DNA of 64,000 nt from Bradyrhizobium tropiciagri (GTDB lineage Bacteria > Pseudomonadota > Alphaproteobacteria > Rhizobiales > Xanthobacteraceae), in the NCBI RefSeq assembly GCF_018130545.1, contig NZ_JAFCKF010000005.1:682001-746000 (forward strand), read 5' to 3'. Below, piece after piece: positions 34,276 to 42,649 of the stretch. The notes beneath the pieces are model-generated. The model was not told the origin of the DNA and did no database searches. It saw only the letters and a program-made list of their open reading frames with translations. Every line of letters starts with the position of its first letter. The first letter of the stretch is position 1. Position numbers and translations under genes: made by a program.

Positions 34276-36308
34276 CGGTATCGACGCGATCCCTCCTCGA
34301 CCTGCTCCGGCCCGGCTCGTCCCGTTCAAACCCGACACAGTTTGAACGGGGGCTGGAGGCGTACGAGAACCGGCAATATCTCGAGGCGTTGCGCCTTTGG
34401 CGGCTCGCCTCGCAAGCGGGCAGCCCGGAGGCGGATTACCGGATCGGGCTGCTCTATGCGCGCAACGAGGGCGTCATCGGCAACCTTCCGGACGCGGTTG
34501 CGTGGTACGAGCGCGCCGCCGTCAAGGGACATACCGAAGCGCAATTCCAGCTTGGCTTGATCTACCTCAACGGGGTCAAGCCGATGGTCGGACCGAACCG
34601 GCCCGAGACGTGGCGGCAATCCACCGCACAGCGCCTCGGCGACAAGGCGGCCAATCTCCACGATCTGGTTTTCCCGAACGGGATCGGGGTGCCCAAGGAT
34701 GTCGACGCCGCCTTCCTCTGGATGTCGGCGGCGGCTGAAGCCGGCAAGGCGGACGCGCAGGCGATCCTCGGCGACATGTACGCCAATGGGACGGGCTGCA
34801 CGAAGGATCACGCAACCGCGTTGCGCTGGTACGAGGCCGCGGCCGAGCAGAAGGCCGCGTCCGGCGAATTCGCGCTCGGCGATGTGCATTACCAGGGCCG
34901 CGGCGTTCCCGTTGATTTCGCGCAGGCGGCGATCTGGTATCACAAGGCCGCGGAGCAGGGACATGTGCGCGCGCAGGTTGCGCTCGCGTTCATGTGCCTC
35001 AAGGGCACCGGGCTTCCCGGGAATGTCGACGAGGCCGCACGGCTGTTCCAGAGCGCCGCGAGCCATGATGATACGATCGCGCTCTACAACATTGCGCTGT
35101 TGCGGCTCGCCGGCAAAGGCGTTGCCAAGGATCTCGACAAGGCCGAGACCGCGTTGCGCAAGGCGGCGCGGAAAGACTATCTGCCGGCGATCCAGGCATT
35201 GGCCGAATTCTATGCGCTCGGCAGCTCAGCCGAACCGGATCTGCGCGAGGCGGCGTACTGGTACGAGAAGGCCGCCGAGCGCGGCGATGCGCAGGCGCAA
35301 TTCTTTATCGGGCGTTTCTATGCCACCGGCACCGGCGTTCCGCCCAGCATCCGCCAGGCGGCGAAATGGTTCGAGCACGCGGCCGAGAGCGGTCACGCCA
35401 CGGCGGCGCACAACATTGCGGTGTTCTATCTCAACGGCAACGGCGTGACGCGCGACGTTGCAGCCGCGGTCAAGTGGTTCGAGCGCGCGTCCGAGGGTGG
35501 CATCAGTGCCGCGGCCGTACAGCTTGGTCGGCTCTACTCCGCAGGCAACGGCGTGCCGCGCGACCAGGCGCGCGCAGCGGAATGGCTGAGCAAGGCGGCC
35601 AATGGCGGCGACGCCGATGCCAAGACGGCCTATGCCATGTTTCTGATTCAGGAAGAGCCGTCCGAAGCGCGCCTTGCGCAAGCACGCAAGCTGCTCGCCG
35701 ACGCCGCCGAGGTCGGGCATCCGGCTGCGGCATTTCAACTCGGCGGGCTGCATATGGGACGGTCCGGCGGCACCGTCGATCTGCCGGCCGCGGCGCAATG
35801 GTTCAAGCGTGCGGCAACCGCCGGTCATGTCGAGGCCCAGCACACGCTGGCCCTGCTGTATTCCGATCCGAAGAGCAGCCTCAAGGATCCACAGGCCGCC
35901 GCCGGCTGGATCGTCAAGGCCGCCGACGGCGGCAACGCTGCGGCGCAGTTCAAGCTTGCCGTTATGTATTGCACCGGGCAGGGCGTCGAGCAGGACCTCG
36001 CGCAGGGCGTGAAGTGGTACGAGTCCGCCGCGCGCCAGGGCCACACGACGGCGCAATACAACCTTGCCGTGATGCTCGGGCGGGGACAGGGCTGCGACGC
36101 CGATCCGGCAAAGGCGGCCGAGTGGTTCGAAGCAGCCGCGAAGCAAGGCATGGTCGAAGCGCAGCTCGCGATCGGCGACGCACTGCGTGCCGGCAACGGT
36201 GTCGCGCAGGACCGCGATCAGGCGCTGCACTGGTATCGACAAGCGGCGCAGCAGAACAACGAAGGCGCGCAGCGTCGTCTGCAGGCAATGAGCGAGAGCG
36301 TCGGCTGA
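34272..36308 (+). CDS. large Sel1-repeat (SLR) protein
   Basis: The ATG overlapping the HlyD stop gives a 678-residue protein built almost entirely of Sel1-like helical repeats of about 36 residues. These carry the recurring pattern 'A-x-WYxxAAxxGxxxAQxxLGxxY'. I estimate about fifteen copies, some degenerate. There is no Sec signal or membrane span, so it is probably cytoplasmic. SLR proteins act as scaffolds for protein complexes. Its coupling to the ABC and HlyD genes suggests it assists assembly of the secretion complex, delivery of RTX cargo or coupling to glycan enzymes. None of these roles can be shown from sequence. Confidence 0.88.
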   Translation: MTVSTRSLLDLLRPGSSRSNPTQFERGLEAYENRQYLEALRLWRLASQAGSPEADYRIGLLYARNEGVIGNLPDAVAWYERAAVKGHTEAQFQLGLIYLNGVKPMVGPNRPETWRQSTAQRLGDKAANLHDLVFPNGIGVPKDVDAAFLWMSAAAEAGKADAQAILGDMYANGTGCTKDHATALRWYEAAAEQKAASGEFALGDVHYQGRGVPVDFAQAAIWYHKAAEQGHVRAQVALAFMCLKGTGLPGNVDEAARLFQSAASHDDTIALYNIALLRLAGKGVAKDLDKAETALRKAARKDYLPAIQALAEFYALGSSAEPDLREAAYWYEKAAERGDAQAQFFIGRFYATGTGVPPSIRQAAKWFEHAAESGHATAAHNIAVFYLNGNGVTRDVAAAVKWFERASEGGISAAAVQLGRLYSAGNGVPRDQARAAEWLSKAANGGDADAKTAYAMFLIQEEPSEARLAQARKLLADAAEVGHPAAAFQLGGLHMGRSGGTVDLPAAAQWFKRAATAGHVEAQHTLALLYSDPKSSLKDPQAAAGWIVKAADGGNAAAQFKLAVMYCTGQGVEQDLAQGVKWYESAARQGHTTAQYNLAVMLGRGQGCDADPAKAAEWFEAAAKQGMVEAQLAIGDALRAGNGVAQDRDQALHWYRQAAQQNNEGAQRRLQAMSESVG

Positions 36309-36637
36309 GATTGTTTGGATGCGGACATCTCGTCGCATGCGAGCAGGGACAGAGATGGTGACCGGCTTTGTTTTTGAGCGCGAAGGCACGGAAGCGGGCA
36401 CGTCGGCGTGACAATCTAGGCAGAACTAACAATGGCTTTCATATCGACGACAGAGAGATTGCGCTAATGTTGCGTTCGCAGAATAAATGCTCATTGTACC
36501 TCTGGTTGTGTGAAGATGATCGATAAGCACCGTGAGGCCATGATCGGCGGCGTGTTCGTCAACTTGATCCCGGGATCGAACGTCCGCGTGACCGGGAAAG
36601 AAACTGGAGCCGACGTTAAACGTTGGCAGGAGATTGA
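36309..36637 (+). other. intergenic region before the WbsX-like gene
   Basis: This 329-base gap is moderately AT-rich, with TAAC/GTTA elements (36426, 36615) but no clear promoter. It contains one possible 43-codon open frame that is coupled to the next gene (listed separately). No RNA gene is apparent. Confidence 0.5.
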
Positions 36638-36647
36638 GTGGCAATGA
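36516..36647 (+). CDS. possible 43-residue leader ORF coupled to the WbsX-like gene
   Basis: An ATG at 36516 opens a 43-codon frame (starting MIDKHREAMIGG) that ends in TGA at 36645-36647. This overlaps the ATG at 36644 of the next gene in the ATGA arrangement used throughout the cluster. It has no strong ribosome site and no recognisable family. It may be a real small protein, a translational leader, or chance. Confidence 0.25.
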   Translation: MIDKHREAMIGGVFVNLIPGSNVRVTGKETGADVKRWQEIEWQ

Positions 36648-38848
36648 ACAAGATGGTCGAACGGAGCGTCAGGGATACGAAGGATATGTTGCCCGTTGCC
36701 AGTCCGGTTCAGCAGGACGACCATCCGCAGAGCCTGTTCCTGGATCCCGATATCAGCGATCTGCAGTCGGGATCGCGGCTGCGTGGCGCGATCCTCGAAT
36801 ATTCGGGGCGAGGGATCTCCGGCTGGATCGTCGATGCCCAGTCGCCTGCCTCGACCGTATCGCTAGCGTTGTTTGTCGCGTCGCACTGTGTCGAAGAGGG
36901 ACGGACCGGCCGCTCGATGCCGGCGCGCATCGGTCCGCGCAGCGTGATCGGGCGTCCCGGCTTCCGCATCGATCTGTCCACGCCGGGCGTGCGCCGCCGT
37001 CTGGCGCGCGCGCTGCGCAACGCGCTGGTCGACCCCAAGCGTGCGCAGATCTATCTGCGCATCAGCCTGAGCGACGGCGAATACTACGAGATCCCGCTGT
37101 TCGAGAATTTTACGCCAAGTGAAGCGATTGTTGCGCTCGGCTTCTCGACCGAGGATTACGACGACCTGCTGTTTCCCGGCAACGACAGGATCGTCACCGG
37201 GCTGGCGGACGCATCCCCCAAGGAAGTGCGTTACATTTGTTTCTACCTGCCGCAATTCCATTCATTTGATGAAAATGACCGATGGTGGGGACCGGGCTTC
37301 ACCGAGTGGACCAACGTCTCGCGCATGCGGGCCCAGTTTCCGGCGCATGAATCTCCGTGGTTGCCGGCCGATCTCGGATTCTATGACGTCCGGCTGCCGG
37401 AGACGCGTCGTCAGCAGGGCGAGCTCGCACGCCAATACGGCATCGATGGCTTCTGCTACTACGTGTACTGGTTCCAGGGGCGAAGGCTGCTGGAGAAGCC
37501 GCTTCAACTGATGCTCGAGGACGGCGAGCCGAATCTGCCATTCTGCATCTGCTGGGCAAACGAGAACTGGTCGCGGCGATGGGACGGCTCGGATGCCGAG
37601 CTGTTGCTCGGGCAGAATCACTCGCTCGAAGACGATGTCCGCTTCATCGACGACATGGCCGACTTGCTGCTCGACGAGCGCTACATCACCGTTGATGGCC
37701 GCAAGGTCATCGTCATCTACAGGCCCTCATTGCTGCCGGACAAGCCGCGCCTGTTCGAGATCTGGCGTGAGCGCGCCCGGGAGCTCGGGATCGGCGAGCT
37801 TCTGATTTGCAATGCGATGACCTTCGGTGAGTTCGATCCGCGTGACGTCAATTGCGACGCGGCAATCGAGTTTCCGCCGCACACCGTCTCGACGAGGGAG
37901 GTGCCGCCGACGGAGGTCGATGCACCGCCGACCTTCGCCGGGAAAGTCTACGACTATGTCGACGCCATGCGGTCGTCGATCGGCAAGACCTACGATTTCC
38001 CGTTCTTTCCGGCCGTGATGCCGCGCTGGGACAATACGCCGCGCAAGGGGCCGCGCGGTCATATCTTCACGAGGTCCAGCCCGGAGGCGTTCGAGGTCTG
38101 GCTTCGCGATGCGACCCTGCGGGCCAAGGGCAACAGCTTCTCCGAATCATTGGTGTTCATCAATTCCTGGAACGAGTGGGCGGAGGGTGCACATCTCGAG
38201 CCGGATTCGCGCTATGGACGGGCCTTCCTCGAAGTGGTGCGTCGGGTGGCTTCGGCAGAGCCGATCTCATCCCAGATTCGAAACAGTCCCGATCTGCTGG
38301 ATTGCCTGAGCAGGCAGGAGCTCGAATGGGCGGTGAAGGAAGCCGCGACGCATGTCGAGGTGCTGGCCAGCCTGCATCGATCGGGCCTCACGCATTCCGG
38401 GGTTCAGCGCGTCAGGAGCGGCGTTCCGGTCGAGGCGGAAGGCGCATCCGACAATCCGGCAGGTTCGCTGCTGGTCATCGAAAACATCAATTCCCAGACC
38501 GGCGAGCGCGTGATCGTCGATCCGCGCTACGAGATATTGGTGCGCGGATGGATTTGCGCGGGCAATACGTTCGAAGCCAGTCGGCAGAGAACGGGATTCC
38601 TGCTGCTCTCCGACCTCGCTCAGGCGAACGCAGCCAACAGCGGTTACTGTCTGGTCGTTGACTGGCACGAACGCGTCGACGTGAAGGAATACATGAAGGC
38701 CGAAAGCAAGGACTGCTATTTCGGTTTCCAGCTATCCTTCTCGATCCGCGATTTGCCGGACGGTGAATACCAGCTCGCCATTCTCGAGGTCGGCGACGGA
38801 GCCAGCGCGATCGTCAGGTCCCGTCACTCGATCATCGTGAGACGTTGA
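36638..38848 (+). CDS. WbsX/GH99-like glycan protein with flanking beta modules
   Basis: This 736-residue product (GTG at 36638; ATG at 36644 is equally possible after AGGAG) contains a central WbsX/GH99-like barrel (about residues 195-545). Motifs are 'YLPQFHSFDENDRWWGPGFTEW', 'CWANENWSRRWDG' near 305 and 'NSWNEWAEGAHLEPD' near 510 (quoted loosely). A beta-rich module of about 110 residues precedes it (SGWIVD...), and a similar one follows (VRGWI... FGFQLSF). WbsX proteins are encoded in O-antigen and capsule loci. Whether they transfer or hydrolyse sugar is unsettled. It has no signal peptide, so it acts in the cytoplasm or at the inner membrane. Confidence 0.88.
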   Translation: MAMNKMVERSVRDTKDMLPVASPVQQDDHPQSLFLDPDISDLQSGSRLRGAILEYSGRGISGWIVDAQSPASTVSLALFVASHCVEEGRTGRSMPARIGPRSVIGRPGFRIDLSTPGVRRRLARALRNALVDPKRAQIYLRISLSDGEYYEIPLFENFTPSEAIVALGFSTEDYDDLLFPGNDRIVTGLADASPKEVRYICFYLPQFHSFDENDRWWGPGFTEWTNVSRMRAQFPAHESPWLPADLGFYDVRLPETRRQQGELARQYGIDGFCYYVYWFQGRRLLEKPLQLMLEDGEPNLPFCICWANENWSRRWDGSDAELLLGQNHSLEDDVRFIDDMADLLLDERYITVDGRKVIVIYRPSLLPDKPRLFEIWRERARELGIGELLICNAMTFGEFDPRDVNCDAAIEFPPHTVSTREVPPTEVDAPPTFAGKVYDYVDAMRSSIGKTYDFPFFPAVMPRWDNTPRKGPRGHIFTRSSPEAFEVWLRDATLRAKGNSFSESLVFINSWNEWAEGAHLEPDSRYGRAFLEVVRRVASAEPISSQIRNSPDLLDCLSRQELEWAVKEAATHVEVLASLHRSGLTHSGVQRVRSGVPVEAEGASDNPAGSLLVIENINSQTGERVIVDPRYEILVRGWICAGNTFEASRQRTGFLLLSDLAQANAANSGYCLVVDWHERVDVKEYMKAESKDCYFGFQLSFSIRDLPDGEYQLAILEVGDGASAIVRSRHSIIVRR

Positions 38849-38856
38849 GGACGCCG

Positions 38857-39780
38857 ATGCTCGCAAGTGTCGTCATCGCCTGCTACAAGCACGAGCAGTA
38901 TCTCGAGGAGTGCCTCGAGACCGTCTACCAACAGACTTTTGCCGACATCGAACTCGTCATTGTTGACGACAATTCGCCGGACAAGAGTTTTGAGGTCGCG
39001 CAACGGGTCATCAAGAAGAAGTCGTTCGGAAAGCGCTTCGTCTCCTGCAAGCTGCTCAAGAACCCGCAAAACCTCGGCGCCCACTACACCTGGAACAGGG
39101 CATTGTCGCTGACCAAGGGCGACATGATCTTCCTGTTGAATTCGGATGATGCCTTTTCGAAGGAGCGCGTCCGGCTGTTCGCGGACAAGCACGCCAATGA
39201 GCGGCTGTTCTTCGGCTTCTCGGCCGTCGAGCCGATCGACGAACACGGCAAGTCGATCAGCAACTACCAGTTTCCGACACGGCTGCGCTATGCAATCGAT
39301 CGCGCCCAGATCGCGGGCGCGCCGCTGTCATGGACGTTCCTGGATTCCCAGATTGCCGCGTCGACCGGAAACTTTGTTTTCAGCCGTGAACTGTTGCGTC
39401 AGGTGGGGTGGCTTGCCGACCTCAAATACTGCCATGACTGGGACTTCGCACTGCGCGCCGTCACCAAGGTCGAGCCGACTTATCTCGACGCGGATCGATA
39501 TCTGTATCGGCTGCATTCCACCAACAGCTTCCGCAGCCTGAGCAAGGTGGCGGAGAGCGAGACGAAGGCCTGCATGATGTCGTATTGCCTGAATGCGATC
39601 ACCACGAGGCCGCAGAACAAGACCTGCCTCAGCCCGTCCAATTTCGGCGATTCATTCTATGACTTCGTGAAGCTTCACCCGAACTTCAATTATTGGGTCA
39701 AGCAGATCTACGCGCCGTATCATCCGGAGCATCGGACGGTGGAATCGAACGACCGGACCCGGCCGATCCGCTGGCGCTGA
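38857..39780 (+). CDS. glycosyltransferase family 2 (GT-A fold)
   Basis: An ATG at 38857, six bases after GAGG, gives 307 residues. The GT-A core is clear: 'ASVVIACYKHEQYLEECLETV' at the N-terminus, 'ELVIVDDNSPD' and the metal-binding DDA in 'FLLNSDDAFSKERV' near residue 97. 'CHDWDFALRA' near residue 190 is the usual acceptor-side motif. A TTG at 38845 is an alternative that overlaps the WbsX-like stop. The product would add a sugar to a glycan chain, and its linkage to the WbsX-like gene suggests a shared glycan. It is followed by a 15-bp-stem hairpin. Confidence 0.9.
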   Translation: MLASVVIACYKHEQYLEECLETVYQQTFADIELVIVDDNSPDKSFEVAQRVIKKKSFGKRFVSCKLLKNPQNLGAHYTWNRALSLTKGDMIFLLNSDDAFSKERVRLFADKHANERLFFGFSAVEPIDEHGKSISNYQFPTRLRYAIDRAQIAGAPLSWTFLDSQIAASTGNFVFSRELLRQVGWLADLKYCHDWDFALRAVTKVEPTYLDADRYLYRLHSTNSFRSLSKVAESETKACMMSYCLNAITTRPQNKTCLSPSNFGDSFYDFVKLHPNFNYWVKQIYAPYHPEHRTVESNDRTRPIRWR

Positions 39781-39790
39781 TCGCCTCGCA

Positions 39791-39827
39791 CAAGGCTCCG
39801 TTCCGGTGATCTCGGAACGGAGCCTTG
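39791..39827. terminator. 15-bp hairpin between convergent genes
   Basis: CAAGGCTCCGTTCCG and CGGAACGGAGCCTTG form a perfect 15-base stem around a seven-base loop between two convergent genes. The flanking T-run is missing on both sides, so termination efficiency is uncertain. Confidence 0.6.
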
Positions 39828-39877
39828 TGAGTCCGTCGTCGCTTTGCGCGATGCGCTGCACTCCGCGCGAAAGCAAC

Positions 39878-41074
39878 TTAGCAAAGGTTCTTCGACGCAG
39901 CCCGTGCAGTCGCTTTGAGAACTTCACGCAATGCTTCCAGGCGGTCAGTCTGGCAGGGCAGGGTCGGCACCAGCCAGCCACCCTCGTCATTTTCATTCCA
40001 TGCGTAGATCAGCACCGCGGGGGCCCGTTGATCAGGTGCGCGGCTGTTCACCCAATTGATCGATTGCGTGAGATGGCCGGCCAATTCCTGCTTGGTCGGA
40101 GCCGTATAGAAATTGGTGATGCCGTCGCCGGGACGCTGCGACGTTTCCCAGGGCACGGGATGTTCGATACGCGGGCGCCGGTCCCATCCCGTCATCACCG
40201 TGGGCACGACGGGCACTTGGCTGGCGGCCAGCGCATTCCAGCCCTTCTCGGCATACTTCGCGAGGTCCGCAAAGCTGCCCCGACCGTTGCCGGTTGTAAT
40301 CGCATAAGACCCGAGCGCGTCGGCGCCCAGATTGGCGGCCTCCTGGCTCAGGAATTTCGTGTCTCCTGCGAGCACGATATAGGGCTCGCCGTGGCCGGCC
40401 GCGTTCGCATCGGCTCTGAACTTGCTCAGTTGTGCTTGCAGACCCGGCACGCCGCCCCAGCTTCGCTGCACATCGGCACCCTTGATGAAGCCCAGGAAAT
40501 AGAGCGGCCGGTTGCCCTCCACCCGCAGATAGTTCTTGTCCGCCATCAGGCCGATGTGCTCCTGGGGGAGTGAGGATAGCTTGGCTGCCGATCCCCATCG
40601 ACCGAGCTCGGTAAACATGCAGTACTTCAGCTCGGCTGCTTTCGGACGCGTTCTGAATGCATACAGGGCTTTCGACATCGGATGGTTCGCCCCGTAACCG
40701 GCGAATGCCCAGTAGTCCAATCCGGCAAAGATGGCCTGGTCGATCTCCTTGTCCATCTCGGTCTGGATCGAGCTCGAAAAATCCAGCGCGTTGGGATCGC
40801 GGTTCACTTGCGTCCCGAAGAACGGGGCCCGCCAACGATACTTCTGGGGGCCAAGCGATTGCTTCATCGCTTCCGTCGGCTGCGAGCCCGGCGCGTACCA
40901 TGCGTCCCATCGAATGGCTCCGACCAGCGGCCGGGAAGGTGTCGCGGCAGCAGCAGGATGCCCGGAACCAAGGAAGCTGAGCGAGCCGGGCAGGAGGCTC
41001 GCTGATAACGATGTCAAAAACATCCGTCGCGTCAGCGCGAACGGCTTACGGATTGCTTCGTTCCCATTGTCCAT
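39878..41074 (-). CDS. Tat-exported GH99-like / WbsX-related glycosidase
   Basis: The ATG at 41074 follows CGGAG by seven bases and gives 398 residues (41119 is an earlier, weaker start). The N-terminus has a twin-arginine signal (TRRMFLTSL, then a hydrophobic stretch ending AAAAT). The mature part has a barrel-like pattern: 'GAIRWDAWY' at its start, 'FAGLDYWAFAGYG' and 'IYAWNENDEGGW' near residue 358, similar to GH99/GH71-type and WbsX proteins. It should act in the periplasm or outside the cell on a glycan. It is the lone minus-strand gene in this region. Confidence 0.82.
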   Translation of the reverse strand: MDNGNEAIRKPFALTRRMFLTSLSASLLPGSLSFLGSGHPAAAATPSRPLVGAIRWDAWYAPGSQPTEAMKQSLGPQKYRWRAPFFGTQVNRDPNALDFSSSIQTEMDKEIDQAIFAGLDYWAFAGYGANHPMSKALYAFRTRPKAAELKYCMFTELGRWGSAAKLSSLPQEHIGLMADKNYLRVEGNRPLYFLGFIKGADVQRSWGGVPGLQAQLSKFRADANAAGHGEPYIVLAGDTKFLSQEAANLGADALGSYAITTGNGRGSFADLAKYAEKGWNALAASQVPVVPTVMTGWDRRPRIEHPVPWETSQRPGDGITNFYTAPTKQELAGHLTQSINWVNSRAPDQRAPAVLIYAWNENDEGGWLVPTLPCQTDRLEALREVLKATARAASKNLC

Positions 41075-41293
41075 TGGCGATCTCCGATCGTTCCCGTCCT
41101 GTGTGACGGTTTCATGCACATGACACCGAGCCCTCTGCTCTATTGTATTGATTTTCCTCGAAATAACCTTACAACAGTTAAGTGTGAGCGCTGCGTGTTA
41201 TAGCCTTATTCTTGTAGGATAAGTGCGCTAATAGGGAATTCGTGGTGCGAACCAATGTTAATTGCTTGTTGATCTCGTGGGGAGCGGCTCAGG

Positions 41294-42544
41294 TTGGACA
41301 TGGAAATTCCTGCATTGTCTAGTTTCAGCTCAGGCGTGAATCTCGATACGCTTCCAGCAAGTGAGATCGAGACAAAGCTTAGAGAATTCTTTTCCGGGCG
41401 GATCGCAAATCCGAAACCCGACGAGCTCATCCAATCGGTCGAGCAGCTCGAGCAGCAATTCGGCGACTACAAGGAATTCCAGTTTGCAAAAGCGGCAGCG
41501 CTTGTGCAGGCCTGTGATTTCGCCGGAGCGCGCGCAATCCTGCTCGACCTCGTCAAGCAGATGCCATCCGACTCGCGGGTGCTGCATCGCCTTGCGATCG
41601 CCGATCTCAACATGGGATCCGCCCAGGAAGCGCAGGATGTCTATCTGTCCGCGCTGGTTGCGGCCCCCAAGAGTGAAAATCTGCGGCGGGAGTTTGCCGG
41701 CCTCCTGCGCGTGATGGAGGCGAAGAAGCTCTACGCCGGGGTCGAGCGGAAGAAGCACGGCCTGGCCGCGGTGTGCGCCATCAAGAATGAAGGCGACGAT
41801 CTGCTGGAATGGCTGCACTTCCACAGGCTGGTGGGCTTCGATCACTTCTATCTCTACGACAACGGCAGCACCGATAACACGCGCGCCGTCATCGAGGCCT
41901 TCCCGTGGCCTGACATGATCACCTACCATTTCGTGGAGGGCGAATTCGGCCAGATGCGCGCCTTCTCGCATGCGATCGACAGCTATCGCAATTGCGCCGA
42001 ATGGTGCGCCTTCATCGATGCCGACGAGTATCTGTTTCCGACGCAGGCCGGCAACATCAAGGACGTGCTGGCCGAGCTCGGCTCGGCGCCGGCGGTGGCG
42101 GTGCATTGGTTGAACTTCGGCTCGAACGGTCACGAGGCGCGGCCGGCCGGCTTGTGCATCGAGTCCTTCACGCGTCGCGCGCCGGACGACTTCCCGGATC
42201 ATTTCATCATGAAGTCGATCGTGCGGCCCGACACCATCGTGTCCTACCTGCATCCCCATCAATCGCTTGTTCTGGGCTGCTACGTCCAGGAAGACGGCAC
42301 GCCGGTTTTCCCGATTGGCGGCCGCTGCACGGCTCCGAAGCGCAGCAAGCTCGTGATCAATCACTACTACACCAAGTCGCGCGAGCAGTTGCTGAAGAAG
42401 CGTGAGCGCGGCCGCCCGCTGGCGGACGGAGATCCTGAAAAGATCCGCGCCATGGAGTTCTTCACGCTGCGCGATCGCAACGACGTGGAAGACGCGACGA
42501 TCCAGCGGTTTCTCCCCGAGCTGAAGAGGCTGGTCCAGGGTTGA
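41294..42544 (+). CDS. GT92/GT2-like glycosyltransferase with N-terminal helical repeat domain
   Basis: The product has 416 residues from a TTG at 41294 (ATG at 41300 is an alternative). The first 130 residues form tetratricopeptide-like helices (FGDYKEFQFAKAAALVQACD, DSRVLHRLAIADLNMGSAQEA), and the rest is a GT92-like catalytic domain. Its motifs include 'AVCAIKNEGDDLLEWLHFH', 'HFYLYDNGSTDNT' and the metal site 'AFIDADEYLFP' near residue 237, with 'VINHYYTKSREQLLKK' near the end. Such enzymes transfer a single hexose to glycans. It sits beyond the 170-bp AT-rich leader with an ATGTTA at 41255. Confidence 0.88.
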   Translation: MDMEIPALSSFSSGVNLDTLPASEIETKLREFFSGRIANPKPDELIQSVEQLEQQFGDYKEFQFAKAAALVQACDFAGARAILLDLVKQMPSDSRVLHRLAIADLNMGSAQEAQDVYLSALVAAPKSENLRREFAGLLRVMEAKKLYAGVERKKHGLAAVCAIKNEGDDLLEWLHFHRLVGFDHFYLYDNGSTDNTRAVIEAFPWPDMITYHFVEGEFGQMRAFSHAIDSYRNCAEWCAFIDADEYLFPTQAGNIKDVLAELGSAPAVAVHWLNFGSNGHEARPAGLCIESFTRRAPDDFPDHFIMKSIVRPDTIVSYLHPHQSLVLGCYVQEDGTPVFPIGGRCTAPKRSKLVINHYYTKSREQLLKKRERGRPLADGDPEKIRAMEFFTLRDRNDVEDATIQRFLPELKRLVQG

Positions 42545-42575
42545 ATCCGGGCCTGAAATCCGGGAAACAGGAAAA

Positions 42576-42604
42576 GGGCGCGCCAATCGGCGCGCCCTTG
42601 TTAT
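42576..42604. terminator. bidirectional intrinsic terminator
   Basis: GGGCGCGCC and GGCGCGCCC pair perfectly around AATC, followed by TTGTTATTTT on the plus strand and preceded by an A-rich stretch that gives Ts on the minus strand. It separates the convergent GT92-like and methyltransferase genes. Confidence 0.85.
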
Positions 42605-42649
42605 TTTGTGCATTGAATTGATCGTTGACCCCGCAGGTGCTTCAGGCGC

